The translations under genes and the position numbers were made by a program. Shown one piece after another: positions 1 to 12,456 of a DNA stretch of 64,000 nucleotides. The notes under the pieces were generated by a model. That model searched no databases, was not told where the DNA came from, and worked only from the letters and a program-made list of their open reading frames with translations. Positions within the stretch are counted from its first letter, which is position 1, and each line of letters starts with the position of its first letter. The DNA is from Piper betle. Lineage: Eukaryota > Streptophyta > Magnoliopsida > Piperales > Piperaceae. The stretch covers positions 62,001 through 126,000 of the forward strand of contig JAURVB010014861.1 of the NCBI GenBank assembly GCA_033002965.1. Reading direction: 5' to 3'.

Positions 1-919
1 GACATTTCCATGTCGTGCTGTGTTTATGTCTTTATGAGGGTGAAAGCTGCAGGTAGAATAGGACAGCGGATGGCTACAGGCCGGCCAATAGCTTTTGATG
101 TGGTCCGGCCAATTCATGTTACATGCATGTTGTGAAATCTGTAGCTTGCTATAGATTGAATTCATGGATGGCTTAGATAGAATCCACCATCACTTGTTTC
201 TCATCTATTCATGTTAATTTGGGATGATTGGCATGCTTCATGAGGATAAATTAGCCCGAGGAATTCAGTGTTCTGCGCTGTTATAACTTGTAGAGCATGA
301 TTAGATGTGGCCTTAGAGATGAAAAGATTTGTGGGGGTCTTTAGATTGATGCGTGCTATAGTTGGATGTCATGGCAATACTTGTACATAAATCGAGTAAA
401 ATGTGTACTACATCAATTCATTTGATTAATAAAATCCTGGTCTAACATGAAGGCGTGCATATATATATATATATTGTCAAATCTTTATGTATTCTTGTTT
501 AATGCTTTCCTCGGACTGTTCCTCTCATAGTTCATAATAATGCTAATAATAATAATAATTATATATATATATGCCCACTTATTCTCAATATTGTTAACCA
601 TAATCTGCTTGTACAAAGAAAGCAAATGGAAATATTCAAGAAATGTATACAGCTTAATTAGAAGATAACATCCTATGCCAATATTGGGCATGAAAAGAGT
701 CTACTAATTTGTGCGCTGTAACCACTTTCCCCTCTGAACATCGTTAAAGCAAGCATGATTTGCTTTTGGGTCTTCCTCTTTTTCTACAAAACATGCTATT
801 CTTACAGTCTTTGGATTGAGAAGAATAAAAACAAAAGGACCCACGTTTGTCTCGACCAAGAGACACAAGAAAGCACACTCCTTTGTGCTTTGAAAGAAGA
901 TATTTTTCTGCCTCTTTGA
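1..919. other. Non-coding flank upstream of the FPF1-like gene
   Basis: No convincing coding sequence. It is AT-rich, with TA-type microsatellites near 460-475 and 555-575. An AATAAA-type signal near 428-434 (gattaataaaatcc) could close the 3' UTR of a + strand gene lying left of the window, but no coding end is visible, so this is only a possibility. Confidence 0.4.
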
Positions 920-999
920 ACACCCATATATGATCCCCCCAAAACGTCTCCCTTCTCCCTCTCCACCACCACCATCAATACCAACAGCAAAACACGACC
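920..999 (+). promoter_or_regulatory. Putative core promoter and 5' leader of the FPF1-like gene
   Basis: A TATA-like stretch (catatatg, about 926-933) is followed by a CT- and CCA-rich leader running into the ATG at 1000, which sits in an acceptable plant context (acgaccATGtc). The TATA-to-ATG distance of about 70 bases implies a short leader. Assigned by position only. Confidence 0.35.
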
Positions 1000-1320
1000 A
1001 TGTCGGGAGTGTGGGTGTTCAAGAACGGGGTGGTTAGGCTGGCCGAGCTGGGAGGGGATCGCTTCCCTGCCGGCAAGCGCAAGGTTTTGGTATACCTACC
1101 GACGGGGGAAGTTATGGCATCTTACAAGGCGTTGGCCGAAAAATTAAGCGAGCTTGGGTGGGAGCGTTATTATGACAACCCTCACCTCTTTCAGTTTCAC
1201 AAGAGATCCACCGTTCACCTCATTTCTCTTCCAAAGGACTTCCGAAGCTTCAAATCCATGCACATGTACGACATCGTCGTCAAGAATCGAAACCTCTTTG
1301 AAGTCAGAGATAGTATTTGA
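1000..1320 (+). CDS. FPF1: Flowering-promoting factor 1-like protein
   Basis: A single uninterrupted 106-residue frame starting [14 protein letters not shown], the family's hallmark N-terminus. The C-terminal half carries the strongly conserved blocks [26 protein letters not shown] (here [17 protein letters not shown]), and [15 protein letters not shown], and ends in FEVRDSI. Family members are about 110 residues, intronless and without known catalytic motifs, so this is full length. FPF1 proteins act in shoot meristems to promote the floral transition in a gibberellin-linked way, and some members affect root growth and stem elongation; the biochemical activity is unknown. The neighbours are repeats, so context adds nothing. 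The other reading frames over this stretch are shadows. Identification is secure; the in vivo role of this copy is inferred from the family. Confidence 0.95.
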   Translation: MSGVWVFKNGVVRLAELGGDRFPAGKRKVLVYLPTGEVMASYKALAEKLSELGWERYYDNPHLFQFHKRSTVHLISLPKDFRSFKSMHMYDIVVKNRNLFEVRDSI

Positions 1321-2235
1321 TGCATACATTGATACATATTTGTATACATATGCATGCATGCATATAGTTTGCTATACTTTTGTTCTTGGTAAGTTTCATT
1401 GGATGACTCAATAAGTACAGTGCTTAACAAGCTGCTTACCAATAAATGTGTTTGACGATGATCAGTTGATGCATACATATCATCTTTTTGTTAATCTGTT
1501 TGTGGGTAAAACGTAGTGATCCTTAGTTTGTCAGACTTTTTATGAAAGAGCTTCACATTCTCCACGAGTTCCAGCTCGAAACAGCTGCAAATCCAAACTG
1601 CAGTTATCAGCTCAACGCAAGCATATGTCAAATCATGAATTTGTTAATTAGATGCAGTAGCTGATAATTGTTTCAATTTTATGTTGCATATATAAAGTCA
1701 TGTGAATGTACCCATTTGTTTTGTTTTATTTGAGGAGAAGCAGCCGACGTGTGTTTATATATTTGCTTTAGCCTATTTTATTTTGTTTAATTTTCAAGTT
1801 TGAATTTATTGTAAGGTATTATAACTATTAATTAATGTTATTTAAAATTAATCAACTAATAACATAACAAATTCGTTCTTATAAAATATACGCTTCTATA
1901 TTTGTTTATTAGGCATTTGACTGTAACATTTTAATTTTTTTTAGTAAGAATGAAATTTGGTGTATATATAAGATTTTAATAGCAATTTTCTGATGATGGG
2001 AAGTGCTTTTTGCCCAGAACACACACCCCCCAACAAATGTCCTAGGGTTGGATGTACATTGAAACATTCTTCTCTTTGATGTTTTCTTTTAATTTCAAGC
2101 CTCATTCACGCTTATGAGCGCAAGGTTCATGTATATATTTGTAGTCAAAATACATGTTTCTAATTGTTAGTAAGTTTCGAAAAATAAAGGCAAGCCATAG
2201 TTTAATTTTCAAATAATAAAAAATCAGCTTGAGTT
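1321..2235. other. AT-rich intergenic sequence after FPF1
   Basis: Likely contains the FPF1 3' UTR at its start (an AATAAA-type hexamer occurs near 1440, accaataaatg). The rest is low-complexity AT-rich sequence with no coding signal on either strand. Confidence 0.5.
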
Positions 2236-3474
2236 ATAAAATTTTCTTCGTTAATTATGAGTATTTGACAAATTTCTCGTGAAACTAACTTACTAAATTG
2301 TTATCATGCACGGACCCATTTGATTTGGAGCCCCCGATTATGTCGACGTAGCTTAGAACAAACTGTTTGTGTGTTAGTTAGAGCCGAAATTTTGATGGAT
2401 GCTATGAGACGTGAAAACAAATGACAAAACTTTTATATTGAGGTGTTTTTTTCGGACATTTCACCAAACATGCAAGAATTTTTTAATATAAGGAGAAATG
2501 GTAGTGACTAATATAAATATGAATTCTTACATCTCTAAAGTAACTAATTATTTTGTAGCAAAAACCTATATACCCACTATCATTCTATAGACCTATTTTT
2601 ACATGACATCAGAGTTAACCCACCCGTGGAACTATATTTAATAAGAACTAAGAAGGATGGATCATATTTAAGCTTTTCAGACCCTTCATTATTCATTATT
2701 TACCTTTTAATTGTGGGATGTGTTCAACTTTTATTAAAATTTTATATGGTCGTCATCATATATATAGTTTATATATTATAATTCAAATATATTAATTAAT
2801 GGTATAATTGAAGATAAACATCATAAGGTGATTCTTCTTATAACTTTTTGATAGGAGAAGTTAAATATGATGTTTTTTTTTAGGGTCCCTGATCTTGACA
2901 TTTTTTCTATCTCTCTTCGTCATCACCTTGGAAGTATAATAGATCAAAAGATCTCAAAAAACAATTAAGAAAATCTGTTATAACAAAAAATATGATTTGT
3001 TTATTGTAAATGTATTTATGTTTGATTTACGTTTAGTATCTGAACATTCATCGGTGGAATTTTTCTTGCATAAAAAATTTTTTTAGTGAAATTTGTTTCT
3101 CTATTTCATACTATTATCGTAATAATTTTACAAGGAAAACTTCTCATTCTTCAATTCGTATGTTGTCAATATTCATAATTGCCATCAAATTGTCAAAGAG
3201 AACCGATAAGAAAGAAAAAAGACGCTTCAATTTTTTGCAGTTATGCCTTATTAAAAGTTGCATGTTACAATAATATTAAATAAGGGTCGGCATGTTATAT
3301 TAATGTGAAATAAGGTGTGAAATGCTTTTAAATCTCAATAAAAAGTCATATTGCTAAAAAAATTTAATAAAGGGTTGAATAAATTTTAATAATTTAAAAT
3401 AATGACTTTAAATCGGCTGGATTGTTTAGTGATTTTGGGCTTTTTTTTATTTTATATGTCTACAAATATGCAGT
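2236..3474 (+). repeat. First copy of a duplicated LTR/primer-binding-site block
   Basis: This stretch recurs in the same orientation at 4455-5797 with the same order of landmarks: ttatcatgcacggaccca, gattatg..gtagcttagaac, ttttgatggatgct, the AT-rich atatatagtttatatatt stretch, and attcatcggtggaattt. A degenerate primer-binding site (gtttagtatctgaacatt, about 3031-3048) sits where the second copy has an intact one. Differences are many, so the copies are old. No gag or pol remnant is visible nearby. Confidence 0.6.
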
Positions 3475-4454
3475 GGTTACTTATTTAAGTCCAAATTTAA
3501 AGTTAGATTTTAAAACTCATGTTCTCACTTAATTAATGGATAATTGTGGGTAATTTTTATGTGACTAATTTAGTGAATAAATAAACAGTCCAATGGATAG
3601 TTCGAAAATTATTTTTGTGCTCTTCTATATACACTATGTTTTGTCCATAAACAATCTGATCAATTTTTATGGACAATACATAGTGTGGTCATAGACATGA
3701 CATTAACCAAACTATTTTAGTTTATATAGCTATATATACCCACTTAATTATATTTGGATAATAAAGTTAGTAAGTTCATAAATTATTTATAGTGTTAAAG
3801 TGATGTCCAAGTTGTCTATAGGATGTCCCAGGATTGTCCGAACCTAATTGTTAGATGTTCATTTATTATTATGCATGTGATTGAGTGTTCATGTACAAAT
3901 TTTGGGTTATTTGTATCTTTATATACGTCACGTATATGCACGTGAAATGTTTGAATATGACATAATAGTTTAAATATATTGTATTGATATTAAGTGATCA
4001 GTGTATTTTAAATTAATTAAAAACTAGCAACAACATCTTTAATTAAGATAAAATATATATAAAGTGAAATATAAATCACATATAGATTTTAATACATCAA
4101 ATTCTAATTAAATATTGTGATTATGATAGCTTTACCCTGCAGGGAGGTTATTATGATTATTTTATTTAATTAGGGTGAAATAGAAAATATTTATGTTTTT
4201 TAATTAGCCTACAGGCTTTGAGAGATATTTAATATTTTTTTTCTAATTTCATTGTTGAAATAGTACATGAATCTATTTTTGTTAAAGTCTTTGCCAACAC
4301 GTAAATTTTAATGACATATTAATTGATTTTAATATGTTTGCATTGGTAAGGATACAACTATAGTAATGGTATATGATGTGCCTCAATATTTATGATAGTA
4401 AGCATAATTATATATTTCTTGCAGTTGTTTCATATTTGATAATTTCTGATGATA
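3475..4454. other. AT-rich spacer between the two LTR-like copies
   Basis: No open frame of note and no recognisable domain. It contains the short inverted repeat listed at 3632-3685 and otherwise simple AT-rich sequence. Confidence 0.5.
3632..3685. repeat. 20-bp inverted repeat (hairpin)
   Basis: The left arm 3632-3651 (CACTATGTTTTGTCCATAAA) and right arm 3666-3685 (TTTATGGACAATACATAGTG) pair with one mismatch around a 14-base loop. It may be a tiny MITE relic. Confidence 0.6.
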
Positions 4455-5797
4455 AATTTGATGATAAAATTTTCTTTGTTAATTATGGGTATTTGACAAA
4501 TTTATCGTGAAACTTACTAAAATGTTATCATGCACGGACCCATTTGATTTGGAGCCCCCGATTATGTCAACATAGCTTAGAACATACTGTTTGTGTGGTA
4601 TTTAGAGCCGAAATTTTGATGGATGCTTTGAGATGCGAAAACAAATGACAAAATTTTTATATTGAGATGCTTTTTCAGACATTTTACCAAGTACATAAGC
4701 ATTTTTTAATATAGTTTCACCTCTAAGGAGAAAAGGTAGTGACTAATATAAATATGAGTTCTTACATCCTCTAAAATAACTCGTCATTTTGTAGCAAAAC
4801 TCATATACCCACTTTCACACCATAGACCTATTTTCACATAGTATCAGAGTCAACCCACCCGTAGAACTATATTCAATAAGAACTAAGAAGGATAGATCTG
4901 GATGGATCTTATTTAACTTTTTAGACCATTCATTATTCATTATTCACTCTTCATAGTAGTGAGATGCGTTGGAATTTTATTCTAATTTTACGTGGTCCTC
5001 ATCATATATATAGTTTATATATTATAATTTAAATATATTATTTAGTAGTATAATTAAGGATAACCACCATAGACTAGTTATTCCTATAACTTCTTGATGG
5101 GAGAAGTTAAATATAATGTTTTTCCTTCGGGGATCTTGACATTTTTTTGTCCTTATCTGCTATCACCTTAGAAGTGCAAAGGATTAGAAGATCTCAAAAG
5201 GCCAATTGAGAAAATTTGTCATGACAGGAGGTATGATTTGTTTATTGTAAATATATTTATTTTTTATTTACATTTGGTATCAGAGCATTCATCGGTGGAA
5301 TTTTTCTTCTATGTGAAATTTGTTTCTCTATCTTATACTATTATCGTAATAATTTTATAATAGAAACTTCTTATTCTTCAATTTGTATGATGACAATATT
5401 AGTAATTGCCATCAAACTGTCAAAGAGAATCGATAGGAAAGAAAGCAGAAACCATTTGGGTTTATTCAATTGATTCGTGTGTTATTTCGTGCGAACATAA
5501 TATTTATAATATCTATAACCCAATATTAATGTCAAATAAAAAATTTCTTGCATGAACAAACCAAAGGAAGAAGACACTTCAATTTTTGGCAGTTATGCAT
5601 TAAAAAGGGTTGCATGTCACATTAATATCAAATAAGGAGTGAAATGCTTTTAAATCCCAATAACAGGTCATATTGCTAAAAATTTCCAATAAAGGTTAAA
5701 TAAATTTTAATAATTTAAAATAATGACCTTAAATGGGCTGGATTGTTTAGTCATTCTGGGATTTATTTTTATTTCATGGGTCTAGAAATATGTAGTA
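4455..5797 (+). repeat. Second copy of the duplicated LTR/primer-binding-site block
   Basis: Direct repeat of 2236-3474, somewhat longer because it holds about 120 extra bases around 5450-5580. It carries a clear boundary ..atttaca (to 5272) followed by TGGTATCAGAGC, the classic initiator-tRNA-Met primer-binding site of plant LTR retrotransposons. A third, short match (about 75 bases) at 8570-8642 ends at the same ..atttaca boundary. The block is therefore best read as LTR plus leader of a Ty1/copia-like element that is otherwise lost. Confidence 0.6.
5275..5286 (+). other. Primer-binding site matching initiator tRNA-Met
   Basis: TGGTATCAGAGC lies two bases after the probable LTR end (..ttaca, 5272). 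This is the standard reverse-transcription priming site of many plant LTR retrotransposons. Copy one of the repeat has a mutated version. Confidence 0.65.
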
Positions 5798-6543
5798 GTG
5801 TAAAACCCCAACTTGATGTTAGGTTTTACCCGAATGTAGTTTTCCCGGTTCAGGTCTATATCGAGTTGGTTTGAATGAGCTCGGGTCATACTAATTTTTA
5901 AACTATAAGTATGGGCCTAAATAGCCATATGAGCATGTTATAGTAGTTGAGTATGCCCGACATGTAGATGATAAGAGTATGAGTTATCAGTGTATACACG
6001 ATGTATATTGATAATTTGTATGAGTTAGTCAGGGATTAGACCTAGATTTAGGCCGTTGTAGCGTTTAGTATCCATTTAGGATTTTCTGGGCATTTCATTT
6101 GTATGCTATATAAGAATTTTGGATCACTAGATTGTGCCCGTGTGGGCTTAGCTTGATTGAGTTCAAGGTTTGAAGCCCATTTAGCCTTCTTGCCTCGATC
6201 ACAAGGATAATGATGGTGGTGGCCGGACTCCACCAAACGCCACCACTATTATTATCTTTGTCCTCCCCTTCGTCGATCCCGATGGGCAGTGACCTTAGCC
6301 GCACCGTCGTCGATGTTTTCTGGCGACAAGCACCGTTGCCCTGATCTTCCCTGTGTTTGTGTCCATGTTGTTTGCGTCCGTGTCTGCATCTGCCTATCCG
6401 ATCTTGTTCACCAACCCGTCAGCCCATGTCCGAGTCTACCAATCTAGTTCATGTCTGCCCGGTCAACCCAACCTATTTTCTAGTTAACCCAGACCAGGTT
6501 AGTTCAACCCATTCGGTTATGTCTAGTTCAACTCGGTTTGATC

Positions 6544-7283
6544 CATGGTTGCAAAAATCAAAATCGGAATGGAAATCAGTTTTCGAAGGAGTTGGAATCG
6601 GAATCAGAATCGGAATTGGTCTAAATCAAACAGGAATCGGTTCAGTTGAATCGGCCTGAATCGGTCTTATACAAAAATTTCAACTTAATCAAAATTAGTA
6701 GGTTATTAGTATAGAATATGCCATTCTGATGTAATTTTCATCTTATAATGTGTATTATATTTTATGATATTTTTTCATATTTTTTTGGATTTTTTTAAAA
6801 TTATTTGGAGTTAGTTATTATTTTTGACTCAAGTCGGAGTCGAGTCAACTTTTAATTACAAGAATGCCACTTATATTTCATCCCTCGTTCTCCCCCGCTG
6901 CCCTGGCCGCCCTGTCGCCTCGTCGCCACCTTGCCACCCTATTGCCCCCCCCCTCCTCGCCTTCCGGCCCGCCTCGCCGCCCCGAAGCTGCCCTCGCAGC
7001 TCGCCCCGCCCCGTCGCCTCCCTTGCTGCTCACCTCCGCCTTGCCGCCCCGTCCCACGCCGCTGTTGCCCCCAGCCCTAGCCCACCCCGATCGCTCGTCA
7101 CTGCCCTTGTCGCCTCCTCGCTGCTGGCCGAAATCGGCCGATTTGAGCCGATTCCAGAATCGGCTCGAATCGGGTGAAATTAGTTTGAATCTGCCGATTC
7201 ACGTCATTTTTTAAATCGGATGGCCGCGGATCCGATGTAAATCGGCCGATTCCAAGTGGAATCGGCCGAGTTATGGATCTATG
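6544..7283 (+). mobile_element. Non-autonomous hAT-type element, copy A (GC-core family)
   Basis: Bounded by a perfect 8-bp target duplication GTTTGATC (6536-6543 and 7284-7291). The ends read CATGGTTGCA and, from the other strand, CATAG, a hAT-like C-A-start terminal inverted repeat. Subterminal regions are packed with AATCGG hexamers, on the left about 6560-6660 and on the right about 7125-7265. An AT-rich left arm passes through GACTCAAGTCGGAGTCGAGTC (about 6825-6846) into a C-rich core from about 6885 to 7130. No transposase is encoded; long frames in the core are composition artefacts. Confidence 0.75.
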
Positions 7284-7557
7284 GTTTGATCTGGTTAAAC
7301 TCATTTTCAGATACTTTTCATCTGTTCTTGCACCGTTTTTGGTAATTCGAAAACCCCTAAATTAGTTTAGACATAGATTTACATGATTTAACATGTTTAG
7401 ATGTTATGATTATTTTTCTTTATTATTTATTTATTTATTCATCATTATTTATTATTATTTATTATTTATATGTTTATTGTATATGAATGTTTATATGATT
7501 AATTGTTATTATTAATATTATATTTCCTTATTAATATTAGTCTTATTATGTTTACTA

Positions 7558-7562
<5 letters not shown>

Positions 7563-7599
<37 letters not shown>
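7563..7599. repeat. (TA)n microsatellite
   Basis: Uninterrupted TA dinucleotides inside AT-rich repeat sequence. Confidence 0.9.
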
Positions 7600-7602
<3 letters not shown>

Positions 7603-8799
7603 CTTGTTCGGGTGTATGTTATTATTTATTTGTATTTTATTATGTATTTTTTATTGTATAACTATGACATTATTGTTATTAATGATTAATGAGTATTAAA
7701 AAATATTTATTTATAGAATTGTTAATTCTTTAATTATGTATATATTTACTAACACAAGTATATATGATATTTACTTGTGTTTAATTGTGTATTTATATAG
7801 TATAATTATATTATTTTTTTTATTAGAGTATTAGTTATGTTCTTGTATTTATTATTTGCCTAATTATCTATGTGTATTTATTTGTTTATTTATTATTATT
7901 ATGTCTCGATTTACGTACCAGGTGTTTAGTTGTAGCCTTGTTAGCACTATTTTCTTTATTAGGATGCATTGATTATATAAGCACATACCACAAACATGCA
8001 TCGTATAAAGATATTAGTATTTTATTTAGTAATGGGTTTCGATGTAGGTTTTGGAGTCTGAGCTTGCCGTAGATGTGCAAATACGCTTGAAGTTTGGACG
8101 ATAGGCCCATAGGACTCTCCCTCTCTGCTTGACTCCTTGCATGTCGAGTTTAATCGTGTTTTATACGTAGGACGACATCAGTAGTGTTTTATCGGATCTC
8201 TCTGATGTCGGGCCATTTAGCTGTGTTTTATACACATATTTAATAAAATTACAAGGATGAGATCCCTTGTTGGTTTGCGAACTGAAGCTCCAGAAATATA
8301 TAATACAAGCCTTTTTCCTAAGCCTATTATATAAGTACGTATTTTTACGGATTTCATAAATAAAAGAGTGAACGGTATAGAGATATGTATGAATTATACT
8401 AGTACTCTTTCAAACCCTGAAAGTATATGAGAGTACTGTATAATGTAATATATTTTCAAAATTTGTGGCACTAACTTAAATGTTCTTTTTGACACTCGAG
8501 TACCGTGACTAGTAAAATATGGAAGATGCGAGGGCGTAAGAATTGTATGTATGAATATGAACATTAGCCGCCAATTAAGAAAATTTGTCATGATAGGAAG
8601 TATGATTTATTTATTGTAAATATATTTATGTTTTATTTACAGGATGATTATACTCCTTCCATTGACGACATTCTAATTGCCATACCAACTTCTCAATTAC
8701 AACCGCAAGAGTTTTTGAAGGCGTTAGAAACTAGTTTCCATTATAATAAAACAGCATTTAAGAAACCGCAATATTGTTTAATGCATGGTAGGATACAAC

Positions 8800-8836
8800 T
8801 CAACTCTCCACCCGCTCTAACCAACTGAGCTGATCC
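8800..8836 (-). repeat. tRNA-like A-box fragment, possible SINE head
   Basis: The minus strand reads GGATCAGCTCAGTTGGTTAG then AGCGG, a near-perfect tRNA D-arm with an internal promoter A box. No matching anticodon stem, B box or acceptor stem follows, so this is not a tRNA gene. It may be a truncated tRNA-derived SINE. Confidence 0.35.
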
Positions 8837-9262
8837 AGATTAGTTCATTGTAACATTTTTTTTACTTAAAAAATTTTATTTATAATATTAAGATAGTAAT
8901 TAGCGCGAGCAAATAATCAGCTTGGCCAATGAATGGGAACAGGTTGAGCCGGGTTGTCTCCTTCATCAGGACTCAATCATCCAATGAGCCAGCTTGGGTC
9001 TATCCAAGAACTGGCCTCGTCGGTCTTTTTACAGGTTGGGAGCTGCTGGACATAGTCCGAAGATAAATTAAAGTATGATTCCATGTTCAAAGATAAATTA
9101 AAATAAAATTCTAATTAAATAAGGATGTATGATGCATCAGTTAGAGACAATTATAACAGGTGGAGTCTTAAATTATTTATCTATAAGTAAAATCCCTCAT
9201 ATTATTTTTCGAAAAATTTATATATATATATATGTACAATTGAGAGATTTTAGATAATCTTC

Positions 9263-9575
9263 TATAGAGTTTATATGATAAAGACTTTATAGGATTAGAT
9301 TGTGGAAAACTGATTTATTTCTTAGTCATTGAAATTGAACTAACCTGTGAAGTAACATTCAATAACCATGATCTATTCTCTCCTATAGAGTTTACCTTAT
9401 GGTGTTTATGATGAAGACTTTTTAGAATTTAGATTGTGGAAAATTTATGTATTTCTTAGTCTGAAATTTAACCAACCTATATAGAGTTTATCTTACGATG
9501 TTTATAATGAAGACTTTATAGAATTTAGATTGTGGTAAACTAATTTACTTCGTAGTCATTGAAATTTAACCAACC
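9263..9575 (+). repeat. Three-copy minisatellite, unit about 96-121 bp
   Basis: Copies start at 9263, 9384 and 9480. Each begins TATAGAGTTTA and continues through gaagactttatag, agattgtgga and ttgaaatttaaccaacc. Copies two and three are most alike; copy one is longer by about 25 bases. Confidence 0.7.
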
Positions 9576-12314
9576 TCTGAATTAGAAGCCGCCAATAACA
9601 ATAATCTAATCCACCGTGGATTAGGTAAGTATTAAGAAGATTTGGGTTTTATCTAAAATAACTTTAGAACCACTTATACGACCCGTTTTAGATGCGAGAC
9701 TAATCTCAACACTCTCTTTCACTTACAAGGCACTTGGTTGTGAATTTAGTAAGTGGTCTTTTACACGACATATTGGGCTTGCCATTTTAAGATTTAACAA
9801 ATGACTACACCATTATTGGGCTTACCATTTTTTGTGCTTTTGACAAATGACCACACTATTTAATTACTAGGTTAAACACAACAGGGAGGGGATGAGTGAG
9901 CTCACGAGTAATTAGAGCTATTATTTCGGATACCGTGAAAAGTTTTGGGTTTTATCTAAAATGACTAGTTTAGCTGTTTGGCAGCTCTAACTCCCCTATT
10001 TATTAAGGTCTGGACTCATATTTATTTTGAAGGTGAGACAAGTATACCTTCATCATATGTAATTTTCAAGGCCGGTATCGATGGCTGTTCTGAGCCAACC
10101 AAGCTAAGGTCACTGGCTGGGCTCCTCTCCCAAGCTTGGGAGAATCGCCACCACTATGCTTGCTAGTAGATTGTGTTCTCATGTGCAAATTGGAACAATG
10201 ATAATTATATTACCAATATCCAATAATCGAATTCTGATTTGCATCCACATATATGTGAGATATATCTAAAGATAAGCCAAAAATGACGACTAAAAAATCA
10301 ATAATCAGCTCGGTGGTGAGTTGATAGAGGCGGCAATTTTTTCAGTTCTGTTTGGTCTGTAGATCGTTATCTAATTACTTCTCATGGACGTACATGAATT
10401 GGGCACCCTAATGATCCATGCACAACTTCACACTTCCCTTTTGCTACCCATATGTTCTAACTTCTATAATATAATTTATCCAGCAAATTACCTGAGAATA
10501 TAACTGATGCAAATCATGGTTTTGCTTAATCATAGTGATCATAGTTGTATATATTAAGGTATTCGTCAATCTTATCATCTCACATTAAATAAATGTCTAT
10601 CAACATGTCTTCTATCATTTGGTGCATCAGCACCTTTTGCACCCAGATGAAATATAACTGGACGTAGCAGCTAGCGATGAAATAATAATGCATGCATACG
10701 TTGATACAAGCTTTTTCTTTTAGGTTCATGGTGCCATTCCTGAGCAACCTCTAGTCCGGTTGATACACATATATAGTGTAAGTGTATTTAACATATTGAA
10801 AGCGTTCTGAAATAACTTGCAACTAGTTCTATCATTGTCTCTATATATCATGATACTCTTTCTTTGTTCACATATTGTACTACTTGTAGTTTCTTCTTTA
10901 TCAACACTTTCGAATATATAAATTTTCATATGTGATTAGAAATTAAGAGCTCACAAAGCCTTCATTTTTAACAGTACTATGATCGCCTCTCTTGTGGAGT
11001 ACTAGTATTGTTTGGGGTTAGATTTCTACAATTCTTAATTTTCGATGCACCTGTAACTTGGCCTGTAAAGTGAACAGTATGACTTATAAAAAAGCCCTCT
11101 TTAGAACCATATATAATACACAACCTTTTTAACTTTGGGGGAAAACAATTTTAGAACCTTTTCTTTGCAGGTACTTTTTTTTCTTACAAACCAAGTTATA
11201 TGATGTTGCTAGAAACAACTGAGTCCAATTATATGTTAAATTTTTTTTTTAAACTACTTTATATTTGAAATTTACCCACAAAAATGAACATTTGATTATT
11301 TGACTACTTGATTAATAAACATTAATTTTAAGTTTTTATTTTGACTCCAATATTGCTTTCCAAATCAAATTCTACAAATGATCTGTACAGGGCTAGACTC
11401 CAAAATCGCTTCATTTGATTCCTCAGACAAAAAACAAAAGATATATATAGCAAATATAATTATTTTTCTTATTATTTGCTAATATTTAATTCGTGTGTAA
11501 AATAAATAGTTTATATAGTTTTATATGTAAGAATTTTCATGGGTGGCATTAAAAAAAATGAACTAATTTTAAATTAGACTAGAACCTTTAATCTTGATGA
11601 CTCCATGCCCATACACTTAAATTCCTCCACACTAATCTTATAACTATGAAAAGTTATTTGTAATCATGAAAAAGTATTCTTATGACGACTAAATTAGCCC
11701 AATGGGATTGATTTTCATTTAAAAAGTATAAAATAAAAAAATTTCAGAAATAAAATTAAATCAAGAACTTGATAATTAAGCTCAAAACTCACTATATAAT
11801 CTACCTAATTTGTCATCATTTAAACCTAATTTTTACTGTCAAAGGTAATTAATTAAAGATAGAATTAGTATGAAATGAATAAATATGCATGGTTTATATA
11901 GAATGGAAGGGGTTCCCTTCAACAAGTACTTGTTATTCTGAATCTTCCAATTATACAGTACATTAGTACATTAGTAAATTGTAAGTTTTTCTTTGAAAAA
12001 AATATATAAGATTTAAAATTTGATGTTCCCTTTTTTTAATAGTCAATAAACTCAAGGCTCCCCTCTATATATATCTTGGAAGCGGTAAACAAGTTCACCA
12101 TTTTAATAAATGTATATTCACAATTCATTTACAAAGTACTTGTACAAATTTATCATTCTATTTCTCTTGATCTGATTCAATTATTTTCTAAAAAACTGTG
12201 ATAAAAACTGAAAACAAAATTATTAAGTTACTAAGTCAGATAGAGAAATGTATAAATATAAAAAAAAAGTCAGATAGAGGGAGGGGCATTTGGGCATTGG
12301 AGGAAGATGTGATG
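9576..12314. other. Intergenic AT-rich sequence
   Basis: About 2.7 kb without a supported gene. The short frames (for example 9978-10166) lack recognisable domains or splice structure and are surrounded by low-complexity sequence. Confidence 0.45.
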
Positions 12315-12322
12315 TATATAGA
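12315..12322 (+). promoter_or_regulatory. Probable TATA box of the HIPP gene
   Basis: TATATAGA lies about 140 bases before the ATG at 12457, preceded by gatg and followed by a C/T-rich leader. Spacing fits a leader of about 110 bases. Confidence 0.4.
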
Positions 12323-12456
12323 GCTTTTGACAGGTGCGTACACCGTCAGACTCCCAACCCCTTTGTAACTCTGCTTTTAATGCCTTCCTTCCTTCTTCCT
12401 TTGTCCGATCGATCCATCGATCTCCCTCCCTTCCCTTGCATCCCACTCTTCTTCTC

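Larger units (their letters stand above)
5799..8300 (+). mobile_element. Degenerate LTR-type element carrying a nested hAT-type copy
   Basis: It starts with TGTAAAACCCC, a typical plant LTR terminus, directly after the preceding repeat. Its later part (about 8150-8290) contains gtgttttatcggatc, gggccatttagc and ggatgagatccctt, which recur in the same order on the minus strand at about 62770-62960. The two loci are therefore one repeat family. No protein domains are visible. It is interrupted by the hAT-type element at 6544-7283 and by a TA microsatellite. The right boundary is not resolved and may lie beyond 8300. Confidence 0.45.

Noticed and set aside
8800..8836. tRNA gene on the minus strand
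   Set aside because: Only the D-arm/A box is present; anticodon arm, T arm and acceptor pairing are missing.
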